Assembly: GCF_019104765.1 (NCBI RefSeq)
Contig: NZ_JAHRXJ010000009.1
Location: 62,001-126,000 of the forward strand
Direction: 5' to 3'
Source: Synechococcus sp. HK05
Lineage (GTDB): Bacteria > Cyanobacteriota > Cyanobacteriia > PCC-6307 > Cyanobiaceae
DNA length: 64,000 bases
Within the stretch, counting starts at the first letter, position 1; each line of letters starts with the position of its first letter. This document shows, piece after piece, positions 26,183-36,985 of the stretch. The position numbers and the translations under genes were made by a program. The notes below the pieces were generated by a model that was given only the letters and a program-made list of their open reading frames with translations, had not been told where the DNA came from and made no database searches.

Positions 26183-26485
26183 TCACCAGGACGACTTCAC
26201 CACGCCGGGCAGTTCACCCTTGTGGGCGCGCTCACGCAGCTGGTTGCGGCACAGGCCGAAATCGCGGTACACACCACGGGGCTTGCCGGTGGCCCAGCAA
26301 CGGTTGCGCAGGCGCACCTTGGCGCTGTTGCGGGGCAGACCCTGGATCTTGCGGTGGATCTCCAGGCGCTCCATCGGATCGGCAGCGGCTTCAAAAGCAG
26401 CCATCAGAGCGGCGCGCTTGGCAGCGAAGCGCTCCACCATCTTCTGGCGCTTCACATCGCGCGCAATCATCGACTTCTTCGCCAT
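26183..26485 (-). CDS. rpsN: 30S ribosomal protein S14
   Basis: A 100-residue protein, the long zinc-free (C-minus) form typical of cyanobacteria and plastids. It begins [17 protein letters not shown] and contains [18 protein letters not shown], the conserved core, ending PGVVKSSW. It binds 16S rRNA in the small-subunit head. The ATG at 26485 is preferred to an upstream ATG five codons before it because the family begins MAKKS. It stands alone between rseP and pnp, as often in cyanobacteria. Confidence 0.97.
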   Translation of the reverse strand: MAKKSMIARDVKRQKMVERFAAKRAALMAAFEAAADPMERLEIHRKIQGLPRNSAKVRLRNRCWATGKPRGVYRDFGLCRNQLRERAHKGELPGVVKSSW

Positions 26486-26537
26486 GCGGCCTGGACTCAA
26501 CGGGCAATGACAGACCAGCGTACTCCGCAGGGTGACC

Positions 26538-27626
26538 TCAACGGCCCAGTAGCTGCTGGACCGCCGCGAGCTGACTGGTGTCTTTCACGATCAGCACCAG
26601 GCTGAGGCCCACCAGAAAGACAAAGCCCGACTGCATGAAGGCCAGCTGGAACTTCTCGGGCAGGGGTTTGCCGCGCAGGCCCTCGAGCATCAGCAGCACG
26701 AACTGACCGCCATCCAGCAACGGCAGGGGCAGGGCGTTGAGCACCGCCAGGTTGATCGAGATCAGGGCCGTGTAGAGGAAAAGGCTGCTGCCGCCCTGTT
26801 TGGCCAGGGAGGCGCCCATCTCCACGATCTTCACCGGGCCCGAGACCTGGCCAGCGGTTTCACCGAAATGGGTGGCGAGGGTTATGAATCCATCGACCGT
26901 GCGCAGCGTGAGGCTGGCGAAGTCGCGGTTGGCCTGATTGAGGATTTCGCCGGGACCCTTGGGGCGGCGGAAAGCTTCACTGCCGCTGGGTTGCAATTGG
27001 GCGCCGATGCGGCCGATCCCACCCACATCGGCGGGGGTGAGTGCAAGGGTGACGGTCTGGCCGGCGCGTTCGGCCTGAAGCCTCAGGGTTTGATCGGGAG
27101 CTCCTTTTACCCGCTCCACAAGCTGGGCCACGGCGCTCTGGCCGCCGCCGAGGTTCACGCCATCGGCGCTGAGGATGCGATCTCCTGGTCGCAGCCCTGC
27201 CGCTGACGCGGCCTGCCCGCTCTGTACCCCAGCCACCAGAACACCGGGGGTGGTGCTGAAGCCAGCCGGGATGCCCACCACCAGGCCTTGCGCCACGAGG
27301 ACGCTCCACGCCAGCAGCAGGTTGGCGAGCACGCCGGCGGCGATCACCAGGGCCCGTTGCGGGATGGGCCGGTTGCGCAACAGGTCAGGGTCGTTGGCGG
27401 GGATGGTGCTCTCTTCGTCGTCGTCGGGGAACGACACGAAGCCCCCCAGGGGGATGGCCCGCAGGGCGAACTGCACGCCACGCCGCTGGCGCTCCAGCAG
27501 CACCGGCCCGAAGCCAACGGAGAAGCCGCTGACGCGGATGCCCTGCCAGGTGGCGGCAAAGAAATGGCCGGCCTCGTGCACCACGATCAAGCCGGCCAGG
27601 ATCGCTAGGGCCGTGAGAACCCCCAT
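26538..27626 (-). CDS. rseP: RseP/site-2 protease family zinc metalloprotease
   Basis: A 362-residue membrane protein. The zinc-binding HEAGH motif is at residues 17-21 in the first helix, a PDZ domain lies at about 125-190 ([13 protein letters not shown]), and the third zinc ligand motif LPLLDGGQF is near the C-terminus. It cleaves membrane-embedded segments of regulatory proteins such as anti-sigma factors. The gene is upstream of rpsN by 52 bp and divergent from mqo. Confidence 0.94.
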   Translation of the reverse strand: MGVLTALAILAGLIVVHEAGHFFAATWQGIRVSGFSVGFGPVLLERQRRGVQFALRAIPLGGFVSFPDDDEESTIPANDPDLLRNRPIPQRALVIAAGVLANLLLAWSVLVAQGLVVGIPAGFSTTPGVLVAGVQSGQAASAAGLRPGDRILSADGVNLGGGQSAVAQLVERVKGAPDQTLRLQAERAGQTVTLALTPADVGGIGRIGAQLQPSGSEAFRRPKGPGEILNQANRDFASLTLRTVDGFITLATHFGETAGQVSGPVKIVEMGASLAKQGGSSLFLYTALISINLAVLNALPLPLLDGGQFVLLMLEGLRGKPLPEKFQLAFMQSGFVFLVGLSLVLIVKDTSQLAAVQQLLGR

Positions 27627-27673
27627 CCGCGCAGGTGCAAAGTGACTCCATTGTGGAGGGATGCCCCGGCCTG

Positions 27674-29131
27674 ATGACGCACCGCTGCGATGCCCTGCTG
27701 GTGGGAGCCGGAATCATGGGCGCCACCCTGGCGCGGTTGCTGCGTCAGCTCGATCCCGCTCTCGAGGTGGTGGTGCTCGAGCGGTTGCCGGCGGTGGCCG
27801 CTGAAAGCAGCGCTGCTCTCAACAACGCCGGCACGGGGCATGCGGCCAACTGCGAGCTCAACTACACGCCCCAGGCCGCCGATGGCTCGGTGCCCATCGC
27901 CAAAGCGCTGTCGATCAACGCCGCCTTTGAGCTGAGCCTGCAGTTCTGGGCTGCCCTGGTGGAGCGGGGCGAGCTCCAGGATCCGGCGGCGTTCATCCGT
28001 GCGGTGCCTCACCTGAGCTTTGTGTGGGGTGAGGCGAATGTGGCCTTCCTGCGCCGGCGCTGGGAGGCGCTGAACGCCAGTCCTCAGTTCGCCGGCATGC
28101 AGTGGAGCGGCGACAGCGCCCAGCTGCGCGAATGGATGCCGCTGGTCATGCAGGGGCGAATCCTCGATCAGCCCCTCGCAGCCACCCGCGTGGCCCGCGG
28201 CACCGATGTGAATTTCGGGGCGCTCACGGCTGCCCTGCTGGACGGCGTGGATGTGCGGCTCGAGCATGAGGTGGTGAGCCTCGAGCGTGGCGGCCGCGGC
28301 TGGCTTGTTGAGGCGCGCCAACCCGGCGGCGCCACCGCGGCTTTTGAGGCGCCGTTTGTGTTTCTGGGCGCTGGTGGTGGTGCTCTGCCGCTCCTTCAGC
28401 GTTCGGGCATTCCCGAGGCGCGCCAGTACGGCGCCTTCCCCGTGAGCGGGCAATGGTTGGTGTGCCGCAACCTCGAGGTGATCGCCGGCCACAACGCCAA
28501 GGTGTATGGCAAGGCGGCCGTGGGAGCGCCGCCGATGTCGGTGCCGCACCTCGACACCCGCTGGATCGATGGCCAGCGCGCGCTGTTGTTTGGCCCTTAC
28601 GCCGGTTTCAGCACCCGTTTCCTGAAGCAGGGATCCCTCTGGGATCTGGGGCGATCGGTGAAGCCATTCAACCTGCTCCCGAGCCTGCAGGTGGGCAGCC
28701 AGAACTTTGATCTGGTGCGTTATCTGGTGACCCAGGTGGTGCAGAGCCAGGAGCAACGGCTCGAGAGCCTGCGCCAGTTTCTGCCCCAGGCCCGTGGCGA
28801 CGACTGGGAGCTGGCGATAGCCGGTCAGCGGGTGCAGATCATCAAGCAGATCAACGGCCGCGGCACGTTGCAGATGGGCACCGAGGTGGTGAGCAGCGGC
28901 GATGGATCCCTGGCGGCGCTGCTGGGCGCCTCACCTGGCGCCTCCACGGCTGTGCAAACGATGCTTGAGGTTCTGCAGCGCTGCTGGCCCGAGCGCTTTG
29001 GCAGTAGCGCCTGGCAGGAGCAATTGCGTGCGTTGATCCCTGGTTGGGGGGTGGATCTTGCGCAGGATGCCGCTCAGCTCACAGCCCAGCGCGGACGCGT
29101 CAACGCAGCGCTGGGTCTCGCCGTGGGGTGA
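27674..29131 (+). CDS. mqo: Malate:quinone oxidoreductase
   Basis: A 485-residue FAD enzyme from the ATG at 27674. The nucleotide-binding GAGIMGATLARLL follows the start, and ESSAALNNAGTGHAANCELNYT is the diagnostic Mqo segment. The C-terminal half holds IIKQINGRGTLQMGTEVV. It oxidises malate to oxaloacetate at the membrane and passes electrons to quinone. The frame extends 13 codons upstream, but the family begins near MTHRCDALLVG. Confidence 0.94.
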   Translation: MTHRCDALLVGAGIMGATLARLLRQLDPALEVVVLERLPAVAAESSAALNNAGTGHAANCELNYTPQAADGSVPIAKALSINAAFELSLQFWAALVERGELQDPAAFIRAVPHLSFVWGEANVAFLRRRWEALNASPQFAGMQWSGDSAQLREWMPLVMQGRILDQPLAATRVARGTDVNFGALTAALLDGVDVRLEHEVVSLERGGRGWLVEARQPGGATAAFEAPFVFLGAGGGALPLLQRSGIPEARQYGAFPVSGQWLVCRNLEVIAGHNAKVYGKAAVGAPPMSVPHLDTRWIDGQRALLFGPYAGFSTRFLKQGSLWDLGRSVKPFNLLPSLQVGSQNFDLVRYLVTQVVQSQEQRLESLRQFLPQARGDDWELAIAGQRVQIIKQINGRGTLQMGTEVVSSGDGSLAALLGASPGASTAVQTMLEVLQRCWPERFGSSAWQEQLRALIPGWGVDLAQDAAQLTAQRGRVNAALGLAVG

Positions 29132-29142
29132 GGGACAGCCGC

Positions 29143-30426
29143 TCAGACCGCGGCGCCAATGCACTCAGAGCCGAAATAGGGCACCAAGGCAGCCGGCAGT
29201 TTCACCGAACCATCCACCTGCTGGCCGTTCTCCAGCAGCGCCGCCATCGTGCGGCCCACGGCCAGGCCGCTGCCGTTGAGGGTGTGCACCAGCTGCGTGC
29301 CCTTGCCTTCCTTCATGCGGATGGCGGAGCGGCGGGCCTGGAAATCGCCGCACACCGAGCAGCTGGAGATTTCGCGGTAGGCGCCGGCGCCCGGCAGCCA
29401 CACTTCAAGGTCGTAAGTGCGGGCGGCGGAGAAGCCCATGTCGCCTGTGCAGAGCTCGATCTTGCGGTAGGGCAGCTCGAGCGCTTCCAGCACCGCTTCG
29501 GCATCGGCGGTGATCTGCTGGTGCGCCTCGGCGGAGTGTTCGGGGTGGCAGAACCAGTAGAGCTCCACCTTGTTGAACTGGTGCAGGCGAATCAGTCCAC
29601 GGGTGTCACGCCCGTAACTGCCGGCCTCGCGCCGGAAGCAGGGGGTGTAAGCCACGTATTTGAGCGGCAGCTGCTCGGCCGGGATCACCTCATCGCGGTG
29701 CAGCGAGGTGACGGGCACCTCGGCCGTAGGGGTGAGCCAGAGGTCGTCTTCAGCGCAGCGGAAGCTCTCCTCGGCGAATTTGGGCAGCTGGCCGGAGCCG
29801 GTGAGGCTGGCGCTGTTCACCAGGATCGGCGGCAGCACCTCGCGGTAGCCCTTGCCGCCGTGGAGGTCGAGCATGAAGTTGATTAGGGCTCGCTCCAGCC
29901 GGGCGCCCTGGCCCATCAGCGTGACGAAGCGGCTCTGGGCGATGCGCACGGAGCGCTCGGCTTCAAACAGCTCGAGGCGCTCGGCGATCTGCCAATGCTC
30001 CTCAAGCCAGTCTTCGGTCTCGCGCGGGGTGCCCCAGCGCTTGATTTCCACGTTGTCGTCTTCGTTGCGGCCGTCTGGGGCGTCGGGCGACGGCAGGTTG
30101 GGCAGGGTGAGCAGCTGCGCGCGCAGCTTCGCCTCCAATGCTTTTTCCTCCTCCTCCAGCACCGCCACCTGCTGCTTGATGCGGTTGCCTTCGTTGCGCA
30201 GCTCCTGCACCTCAGGGCTACCCGGGGCAGCACCGCCCTTGATCTTCAGGCCCACCTCTTTGCCGATGCGGTTGCCTTCGGCCTGCAGGTTGCTGCGTTG
30301 CTCTTCCAGGTCACGTTCCTGGCGTGCCATCAGCTGGAGGCCCGTGAGGTCGAGCGTCATGCCGCGACGACCCAGCTGCTCGGTGATCAGCTCGGGGTTG
30401 TCGCGCAACAGGCGCTGATCCAGCAC
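29143..30426 (-). CDS. serS: Seryl-tRNA synthetase
   Basis: A 427-residue class II synthetase of normal length. The N-terminal ~110 residues form the antiparallel coiled-coil arm that contacts the long variable arm of tRNA-Ser. Motif 2 ([20 protein letters not shown]) and motif 3 ([18 protein letters not shown]) are intact. It lies last in the series SMR transporter, NifU protein, serS, with a 41-bp gap after the NifU gene. Confidence 0.97.
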   Translation of the reverse strand: MLDQRLLRDNPELITEQLGRRGMTLDLTGLQLMARQERDLEEQRSNLQAEGNRIGKEVGLKIKGGAAPGSPEVQELRNEGNRIKQQVAVLEEEEKALEAKLRAQLLTLPNLPSPDAPDGRNEDDNVEIKRWGTPRETEDWLEEHWQIAERLELFEAERSVRIAQSRFVTLMGQGARLERALINFMLDLHGGKGYREVLPPILVNSASLTGSGQLPKFAEESFRCAEDDLWLTPTAEVPVTSLHRDEVIPAEQLPLKYVAYTPCFRREAGSYGRDTRGLIRLHQFNKVELYWFCHPEHSAEAHQQITADAEAVLEALELPYRKIELCTGDMGFSAARTYDLEVWLPGAGAYREISSCSVCGDFQARRSAIRMKEGKGTQLVHTLNGSGLAVGRTMAALLENGQQVDGSVKLPAALVPYFGSECIGAAV

Positions 30427-30467
30427 GGGCCCACGGGCAAAGGTGGGCCGAGCCTACGGGCCGGGCT

Positions 30468-30758
30468 TCAGAGCACCTGCACCACTTCGCTCACTTCGGG
30501 GATGGCTTCACGCAGCTTGCGCTCGATGCCCATCTTCAGGGTCATGGTGCTGCTGGGGCAGGAGCCGCAGGCGCCCTGCAGGCGCACCTTCACGATCGGG
30601 CCGTCGATCTCCACCACTTCCACGTTGCCGCCATCGGCCATCAGATAAGGGCGCAGCTCATCGAGGGTGCGCTCCACGTTTTCGAGGGTGAGGGCGCGGG
30701 GGTCGTTGGCTTCGGCCGCAGTGGTGTCCGGCGTGGCGTTGGCGGTGTCGGTGCTCAT
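30468..30758 (-). CDS. NifU C-terminal-domain Fe-S scaffold protein
   Basis: A 96-residue protein. A Thr/Ala-rich start is followed by the NifU C-terminal domain, with [15 protein letters not shown] and the cluster-binding CGSC (Cys64 and Cys67). In cyanobacteria the stand-alone NfuA/CnfU type is an essential scaffold that passes [4Fe-4S] clusters to photosystem I and ferredoxins. It is at the expected length for this single-domain form. Confidence 0.95.
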   Translation of the reverse strand: MSTDTANATPDTTAAEANDPRALTLENVERTLDELRPYLMADGGNVEVVEIDGPIVKVRLQGACGSCPSSTMTLKMGIERKLREAIPEVSEVVQVL

Positions 30759-30814
30759 GGGGTGATCTCGTGTTCAGCCGAGCTTAGGAAGCCTCCTTGG
30801 CGGCCTGGCCGGGC

Positions 30815-31153
30815 TCATTCATGCAGCGGACCGGTGAGGTTCACCACCGCCACTCCAGCGGTGATCAGGGCGATGCCTAACAGTTGGCCGGAGCTAGGAA
30901 CTTGCCGGTAGGCGAGCAGGCCCACCAGCACGATCGCCACGATGCCGATGCCGCTCCAAAGGGCGTAGGTGATGCCGAGAGGGATGGTTTGCACCACCCG
31001 AGACAGCAGCAGCATGGAGCAGCCGTAGGCCGCTAGCACCACCAGGGTGGGCAGGGGCCGGCTCATGCCGGCAGAGAGCTTCAGGCAGGAGGTGCCCACC
31101 ACTTCTGAGGCAATGGCGAGGAGCAGCAGCAGCCAGGCAGGGGTGATGGGCAT
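30815..31153 (-). CDS. SMR-family multidrug/cation exporter (EmrE-like)
   Basis: A 112-residue protein with four hydrophobic helices. The essential membrane glutamate is Glu17 in AIASEVVGTSCLKLS, and TYALWSGIGIVAI is the conserved helix-3 region. SMR proteins dimerise and exchange drug cations or guanidinium for protons; Gdx and EmrE subtypes cannot be separated with certainty here. It is 56 bp upstream of the NifU-type gene on the same strand. Confidence 0.92.
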   Translation of the reverse strand: MPITPAWLLLLLAIASEVVGTSCLKLSAGMSRPLPTLVVLAAYGCSMLLLSRVVQTIPLGITYALWSGIGIVAIVLVGLLAYRQVPSSGQLLGIALITAGVAVVNLTGPLHE

Positions 31154-31238
31154 GGGGTGGATCGGCGCCTCTCCCTAGGATCACCCCACCGAGATCCACC
31201 GCCCCGAGCCGGGACGACCCCGAGAACACCCCCAGCGA

Positions 31239-33043
<1,805 letters not shown>

Positions 33044-33047
<4 letters not shown>

Positions 33048-33718
33048 GAAGGCTCGCGACGGCCGCGTCGGCATTGTTGGTGGCTGGGTTTGCACGGGCG
33101 GCTGAGCCGTCTGCTGCACCGTCAGCACCGGCACCAGCGCAACCCGCGGGCCCTGTGATCGTGCCCCCTGCACCACTGGAGCCCCCTGGTGCCACGCAAA
33201 CCCTGCGCTTGGCCAGTGGTTCTGAGCTCTGGACCATTCCCTACGCGGCGCTGCAGCAGTTTGTGGCCGACGGCACCATCACCGATCGCCAGCTGTTGCA
33301 ACTGGCAGCCAACTCCGGCTGGCCTGATGACCAATTGCGTGCCGCTTTGGCGAGGCCCTACGCGGTGAGCTTGGTGCCGTTGTCCAAGTTTCTCTATTCC
33401 CCGGCTGGTGTGGCTTTCCTGCAGCAGCAAACCCAGGCCTTCCGCCCGTTGATGGCCCGTGGCCGCGACGTTCGGGTGGAGGGGATGCGAGCTGCCATCC
33501 TGCGCACGGCCAAGAGCGGCACGATCTCAGCCATGACGATCCTGCGAGAACTTCCCACCACCTTTGTGGTGGAGCTTGGCGGTCAACCCACCCAGCGTTG
33601 CTCGAGCCTCCCGTGCGTGAATCCGGTGCAGTGCACCTCCACCATGAGCTGGTTGGTGTTTTTGCCCGCCTGTTTGCAAGCGGCATCGAATGGTTCTACC
33701 GCGGCTACCGCGCCGTGA
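33044..33718 (+). CDS. Exported DUF1400-domain protein without hydrolase domain
   Basis: A 224-residue protein starting at GTG 33044, which overlaps the lepA stop (GTGA). A signal peptide (residues 1-20, ending ARAAE) precedes a Pro/Ala-rich linker and a DUF1400-like domain at about 55-170: [38 protein letters not shown] and [27 protein letters not shown]1400 normally heads cyanobacterial alpha/beta hydrolases; here only the domain and a Cys-containing tail remain. The second DUF1400 protein of this window is the hydrolase at 42.5 kb. Confidence 0.72.
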
Positions 33719-34451
33719 CGGCATCACGGGCAAGCAGCGCTTTTTCCTCGGCGCAGTAATCGCGCAGGCCCAGTTGATGGGCGGTGCGGGTGAAACCGGT
33801 GCGGGCCTCTTCGCGCAGGTTGTTGGTGCAGCGTTCGTAGAGCAGCTGACGGTTGACAGCAGCTTGCTCCCACCACCAAAACCCGGAGTGAGCGATCGCT
33901 TGACACACCATGGAACCGGCCGGTGACACCAACCATTGGGCAGCGCTGGTGCCGCGCGCGAGCGTGGTGGTGCCACAGCTGCGTGGTTGCTGCAAAGGCT
34001 CAAACCGGCGGCTGGTGATCACCACCGTGGTGGGGTAGCTGCGATCGCAGAACAAATCACTGCCATCGAGCGGGTTGCGGATGGCATTCCCCGGATTGCC
34101 ATCCTTGAGCGCAAGGACGCAGGCACGGGCAAGACGATTGGATTCGTTGATGAATTCCGAGGCGGTTTGGTCCACTGTGCCTTCGGCGGGGGTGCCGGTG
34201 CCGGCCTGTTGCTGCTGAAGCCAATCCACGGCCCGCCATTGCCCTAGAGCCAGGGGTGGTGCTGCCAGAGCACCGATTAAGGCCCATGGAAGCCAGTTCC
34301 CCTCGAGCTGGCGGAACACTGCGATGGAGGCAAGCAGGCCTAGGGGACCACCTGTGAACAACCCTGCAGCCGCTGCAATCAGCTGCTGTCGCCAGGCAGA
34401 AACCTCCTGGATCTCGAGGAGTTCGATGTCGCGCTCGAGCCCTTGGGCCAT
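33705..34451 (-). CDS. Hypothetical membrane protein with Cys-rich soluble domain
   Basis: A 248-residue protein I do not recognise. Residues ~22-72 carry two hydrophobic segments (LIAAAAGLFTGGPLGLLASIA and a second near LPWALIGALAAPPLALG). The rest is a soluble domain with several Cys (ARACVLALK, DLFCDRS, PRSCGTT, GSMVCQAI, YERCTNN, RDYCAEE), which suggests disulfides outside the cytoplasm. The 3' end overlaps the convergent DUF1400 gene by 14 bp, and the start diverges from the first minor-pilin gene. Confidence 0.65.
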   Translation of the reverse strand: MAQGLERDIELLEIQEVSAWRQQLIAAAAGLFTGGPLGLLASIAVFRQLEGNWLPWALIGALAAPPLALGQWRAVDWLQQQQAGTGTPAEGTVDQTASEFINESNRLARACVLALKDGNPGNAIRNPLDGSDLFCDRSYPTTVVITSRRFEPLQQPRSCGTTTLARGTSAAQWLVSPAGSMVCQAIAHSGFWWWEQAAVNRQLLYERCTNNLREEARTGFTRTAHQLGLRDYCAEEKALLARDAVTAR

Positions 34452-34524
34452 CGCGGCGGCCTTGCCGATGGCTCTGTTTTAGCAACGGGGGGAATGCTCA
34501 AACCATCTCGATGGGTGAAGCCCC

Positions 34525-34971
34525 ATGGTTTGGCGTGTTCCCTCTCCTGCAGAGCAGGGATTTGTCTTGCCCCTTGCGATCACAGGGGCGATGGTGCTGC
34601 TGCTGAGCAGCCTGTCGATGCAGGCTTTGGTTCTGCAAGCCCACCGCGCACAAGCTGCTATGCAGGCCCGTGCACAACGGGATGATCAGTTCAGCTCGGC
34701 AGCGCAGTACTGGGCTTCGCAGCTGCAGGGCCCGATGGCGTGTCTGCGCCAAGCCCCCTCTTCCGACTGGACAACGCAGGCAACAGCACTGGAGTGCCCG
34801 CCGGATCTTGATCCGCAAGCGGCACAACAGCTGGAGGTTGCGGGTGCCACGGTTCGTTTGCTGAGTTGGCAGCCCCAGGAGATCGGTGGCGTGCTCCACC
34901 TGGCGCTCAGCGGCAGCAGGGTGCAACGCCAGTTCCGCTTAGGTCGTTTCGGGATCCAGGAGCTGGGCTGA
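34525..34971 (+). CDS. PilX-like minor pilin (cassette A, gene 1)
   Basis: A 148-residue protein. A short leader ends in PAEQG, then FVLPLAITGAMVLLLSSLSM forms the pilin-type N-terminal helix. The usual Glu at +5 is replaced by Leu, a feature of PilX-type minor pilins. The rest is a small soluble domain with Cys pair MACLRQ and LECPPD. First gene of a four-gene, tightly overlapping plus-strand set. Confidence 0.7.
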   Translation: MVWRVPSPAEQGFVLPLAITGAMVLLLSSLSMQALVLQAHRAQAAMQARAQRDDQFSSAAQYWASQLQGPMACLRQAPSSDWTTQATALECPPDLDPQAAQQLEVAGATVRLLSWQPQEIGGVLHLALSGSRVQRQFRLGRFGIQELG

Positions 34972-35372
34972 TGCAACTGGTGGAAGTGATGGTGGCGGCC
35001 TCGGTGTTTGCCATGGCCACGGGGAGTTCTGTGCAGCTGTGGAGCCGCGCCGCTCTGGGCAGCCAGCAGGTGGAGATGCAGCAGCAGCAAGCCGAGCGGG
35101 TCGAGTTGGATCGTTTGCAGCTGCAGGCCCGCTGGCAGGCGGAACTCCGGCCTTCTTGTTCGGTGAGCCCTGCTCAACTGATCACCGTGGCGGAACGGGT
35201 GCCCGTTCCGCCGCAACTGCGCCGTGAGGTCGTTCCGGTTGATCAGGGTGCAGCGTTGCAGGTGCGTTGGTGGTTGGAGGCGTCGCCCGCCAACGCACGA
35301 GAACGCCTGTTCACAGCAGCTGGGTTAGGGCTTTGTGATCCCGTGGCAGCAGCCGAGGAGGTGGTGCCATGA
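34971..35372 (+). CDS. PilV-like minor pilin without leader (cassette A, gene 2)
   Basis: A 133-residue protein whose start ATG (34971) overlaps the previous stop (TGATG) and is preceded by CAGGAG. It begins MQLVEVMVAASVFAMA, which lines up exactly with the mature +1 end of a pilin (F-T-L-I-E-V), with Glu at +5 and no leader at all. The only in-frame alternative upstream is a remote TTG at 34866. The remainder has a beta-rich globular domain. If correct, this pilin would need no prepilin peptidase cut. Confidence 0.62.
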   Translation: MQLVEVMVAASVFAMATGSSVQLWSRAALGSQQVEMQQQQAERVELDRLQLQARWQAELRPSCSVSPAQLITVAERVPVPPQLRREVVPVDQGAALQVRWWLEASPANARERLFTAAGLGLCDPVAAAEEVVP

Positions 35373-35875
35373 AGGCTCCTGCACAGGCATCCTCTCGGCT
35401 GTCGTTAGCCGAGCTGTTGGTGGGCGTTGCCATTCTCGGCTTGCTGATCAGCCTTGGTTGGCGCGGTGGAACCGAAGCGCTGGCCAGGCAGCGCCTGGAT
35501 GCCGCAACGCGAAGACTCGAGCAAGGCATCGAGCGCGGGCGCGCAGAGGCTCAACAGCACGATCAAGCCTGTGGCTTGAGCTTGGTGGAGCAGGGCTGGG
35601 CACCGCCGCAGGGGGGTGGGCTGCCTGCCTGCCTACCCACCCGAGAGGAGTTGCAGGATCCCCTGGTGATGGCGATCGGTGAGGTGCAACTGAGCCATAA
35701 CTTCCCAGCGGTGCTGAGATTTAGCCGCAATGGGCTTGTGCTGGATGGCGGCACGGCTGTTCTGCAGGCCTCGGGCACCCCAGTGCAGCGCTGTTTGGTG
35801 ATGTCGCCGCCGTTGGGTATTACCCGCGTGGGCGGCTATCTCGGAGGTCAATGTGAGCCAGTTGCAGGGCTGTAG
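35369..35875 (+). CDS. FimT/GspH-like minor pilin with atypical cleavage site (cassette A, gene 3)
   Basis: A 168-residue protein overlapping the previous gene by 4 bp. The start MKAPAQASSR is followed by LSLAELLVGVAILGLLISLG, the pilin helix with Glu at +5, but position -1 is Arg and not the near-invariant Gly. The C-terminal part resembles GspH/FimT domains, with Cys residues (QACGLSL, LPACLPT, QRCLVMS, GGQCEPV). The stop falls inside the next gene. Confidence 0.65.
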   Translation: MKAPAQASSRLSLAELLVGVAILGLLISLGWRGGTEALARQRLDAATRRLEQGIERGRAEAQQHDQACGLSLVEQGWAPPQGGGLPACLPTREELQDPLVMAIGEVQLSHNFPAVLRFSRNGLVLDGGTAVLQASGTPVQRCLVMSPPLGITRVGGYLGGQCEPVAGL

Positions 35876-36440
35876 AGCACGGCAAGGGTTTTCATTGGTG
35901 GAGTTGATGCTCGCCCTCAGCTTGGGCTTGGCCTTGAGCGGTGTGATGCTGCAGGGGCTGATGGCCGAAGGCCAAAACGGCTTGCGGTTTTCACGGCTGA
36001 TGCGTGCGCGAGCTGTTCAGCGCCGCACGTTGGACTTGATCCAACGCGATTTGGCACAGGCCACCATGGCGAGCGTTGATCCCAGCGCTGAATCTGCCGC
36101 CTGCGGGTTGTCAGGGCGAAGGGCGGTGCTTCACCTCAAAACAGCTGCTGGGTTGATTACCTATTCGATGGGGGCTCCACCCAGTCGGATTTGGCGTGGC
36201 GCGGTGCTTCTGCGCTGCGGGCCTGCCTATGGATTGGATGGATGGCTCCAAGCCGGGACGGCACCTGTACAGCGTGTGGTGCTCGACGCCTTGGTGGCTG
36301 GCGAGACGGGTGTGGCGATTAATCGCGATTCGAGTTCAGGTGTGGCCACGATCTCGCTGCATCAAGCGTTCTTGAACCCCACGGGTCGCACCCAGCAGAT
36401 CTCAACCAGCCGGATTGTTCCGGGAACGATCTTCCAATGA
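35853..36440 (+). CDS. PilW-like minor pilin (cassette A, gene 4)
   Basis: A 195-residue protein starting at GTG 35853, 23 bp inside the previous gene. The leader MSQLQGCRARQG is a proper type IV leader, followed by FSLVELMLALSLGLALSGV with Glu at +5. The large C-terminal domain suits a PilW-type minor pilin. Its last 39 bp overlap the convergent lipoprotein gene. Likely co-transcribed with the three genes before it. Confidence 0.75.
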   Translation: MSQLQGCRARQGFSLVELMLALSLGLALSGVMLQGLMAEGQNGLRFSRLMRARAVQRRTLDLIQRDLAQATMASVDPSAESAACGLSGRRAVLHLKTAAGLITYSMGAPPSRIWRGAVLLRCGPAYGLDGWLQAGTAPVQRVVLDALVAGETGVAINRDSSSGVATISLHQAFLNPTGRTQQISTSRIVPGTIFQ

Positions 36441-36983
36441 TTCGAATTCCTCTGGGTCGCAGCGCTTGAACCGGTCGACCGTATCGGGAACTAACGCTTG
36501 GCCAAAGCGGAGTTCGGGTGGGATCAGGCGCGCGAATTCATCGATGATGGCTTGGTATGCCCTTTGGGTGCGTTGTTGCTCATCGGCTGAGCGAGCGGCC
36601 ATCGAACGTGCATAGGCACGGATTCGATCTTTGTCGAGGCTGATGACTGTGTCTTGGATGACTTTGCAACGCTGGAGTTGCTCATTAGCCGGCATCCAGC
36701 TCTCTTGCTCCTGTTGCCTTTGCTCGGCCTGGGCGGCGAGCTCACTGGCTTTGGCTGCTTCGGCTTGGGCTTTGCGCTGCGCTAGCTCTGCATCAATGGT
36801 TTGAAGGCACTGTCGGTACAGCTTTTGCTTCTCCGATTGGGGGGCCAAGCTGGCTTCATTAGCCACCTGATCCACGCAAGCATTCTTACCTGCTTGGCTC
36901 ACGCGATCTTTGGATGGGGTGGTGCACGCGCTGAGGATGCATGCACATGCTGCTGTGGCTAGCCACTGGGCTGGAGCTCGCAT
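36402..36983 (-). CDS. Lipoprotein of unknown function, last gene of pilin cassette B
   Basis: A 193-residue protein. The signal peptide ends with the lipobox ILSAC (Cys20), so it should be lipid-anchored. A Gln/Ala/Glu-rich stretch (about 75-115) looks like a coiled coil, and a helical C-terminal domain follows. I do not recognise a family. It begins 2 bp after the stop of the PilW-like gene, so it is almost certainly in the same transcript, and could act as a pilotin or assembly factor. The 3' end overlaps cassette A by 39 bp. Confidence 0.65.
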   Translation of the reverse strand: MRAPAQWLATAACACILSACTTPSKDRVSQAGKNACVDQVANEASLAPQSEKQKLYRQCLQTIDAELAQRKAQAEAAKASELAAQAEQRQQEQESWMPANEQLQRCKVIQDTVISLDKDRIRAYARSMAARSADEQQRTQRAYQAIIDEFARLIPPELRFGQALVPDTVDRFKRCDPEEFESLEDRSRNNPAG

Positions 36984-36985
36984 GG

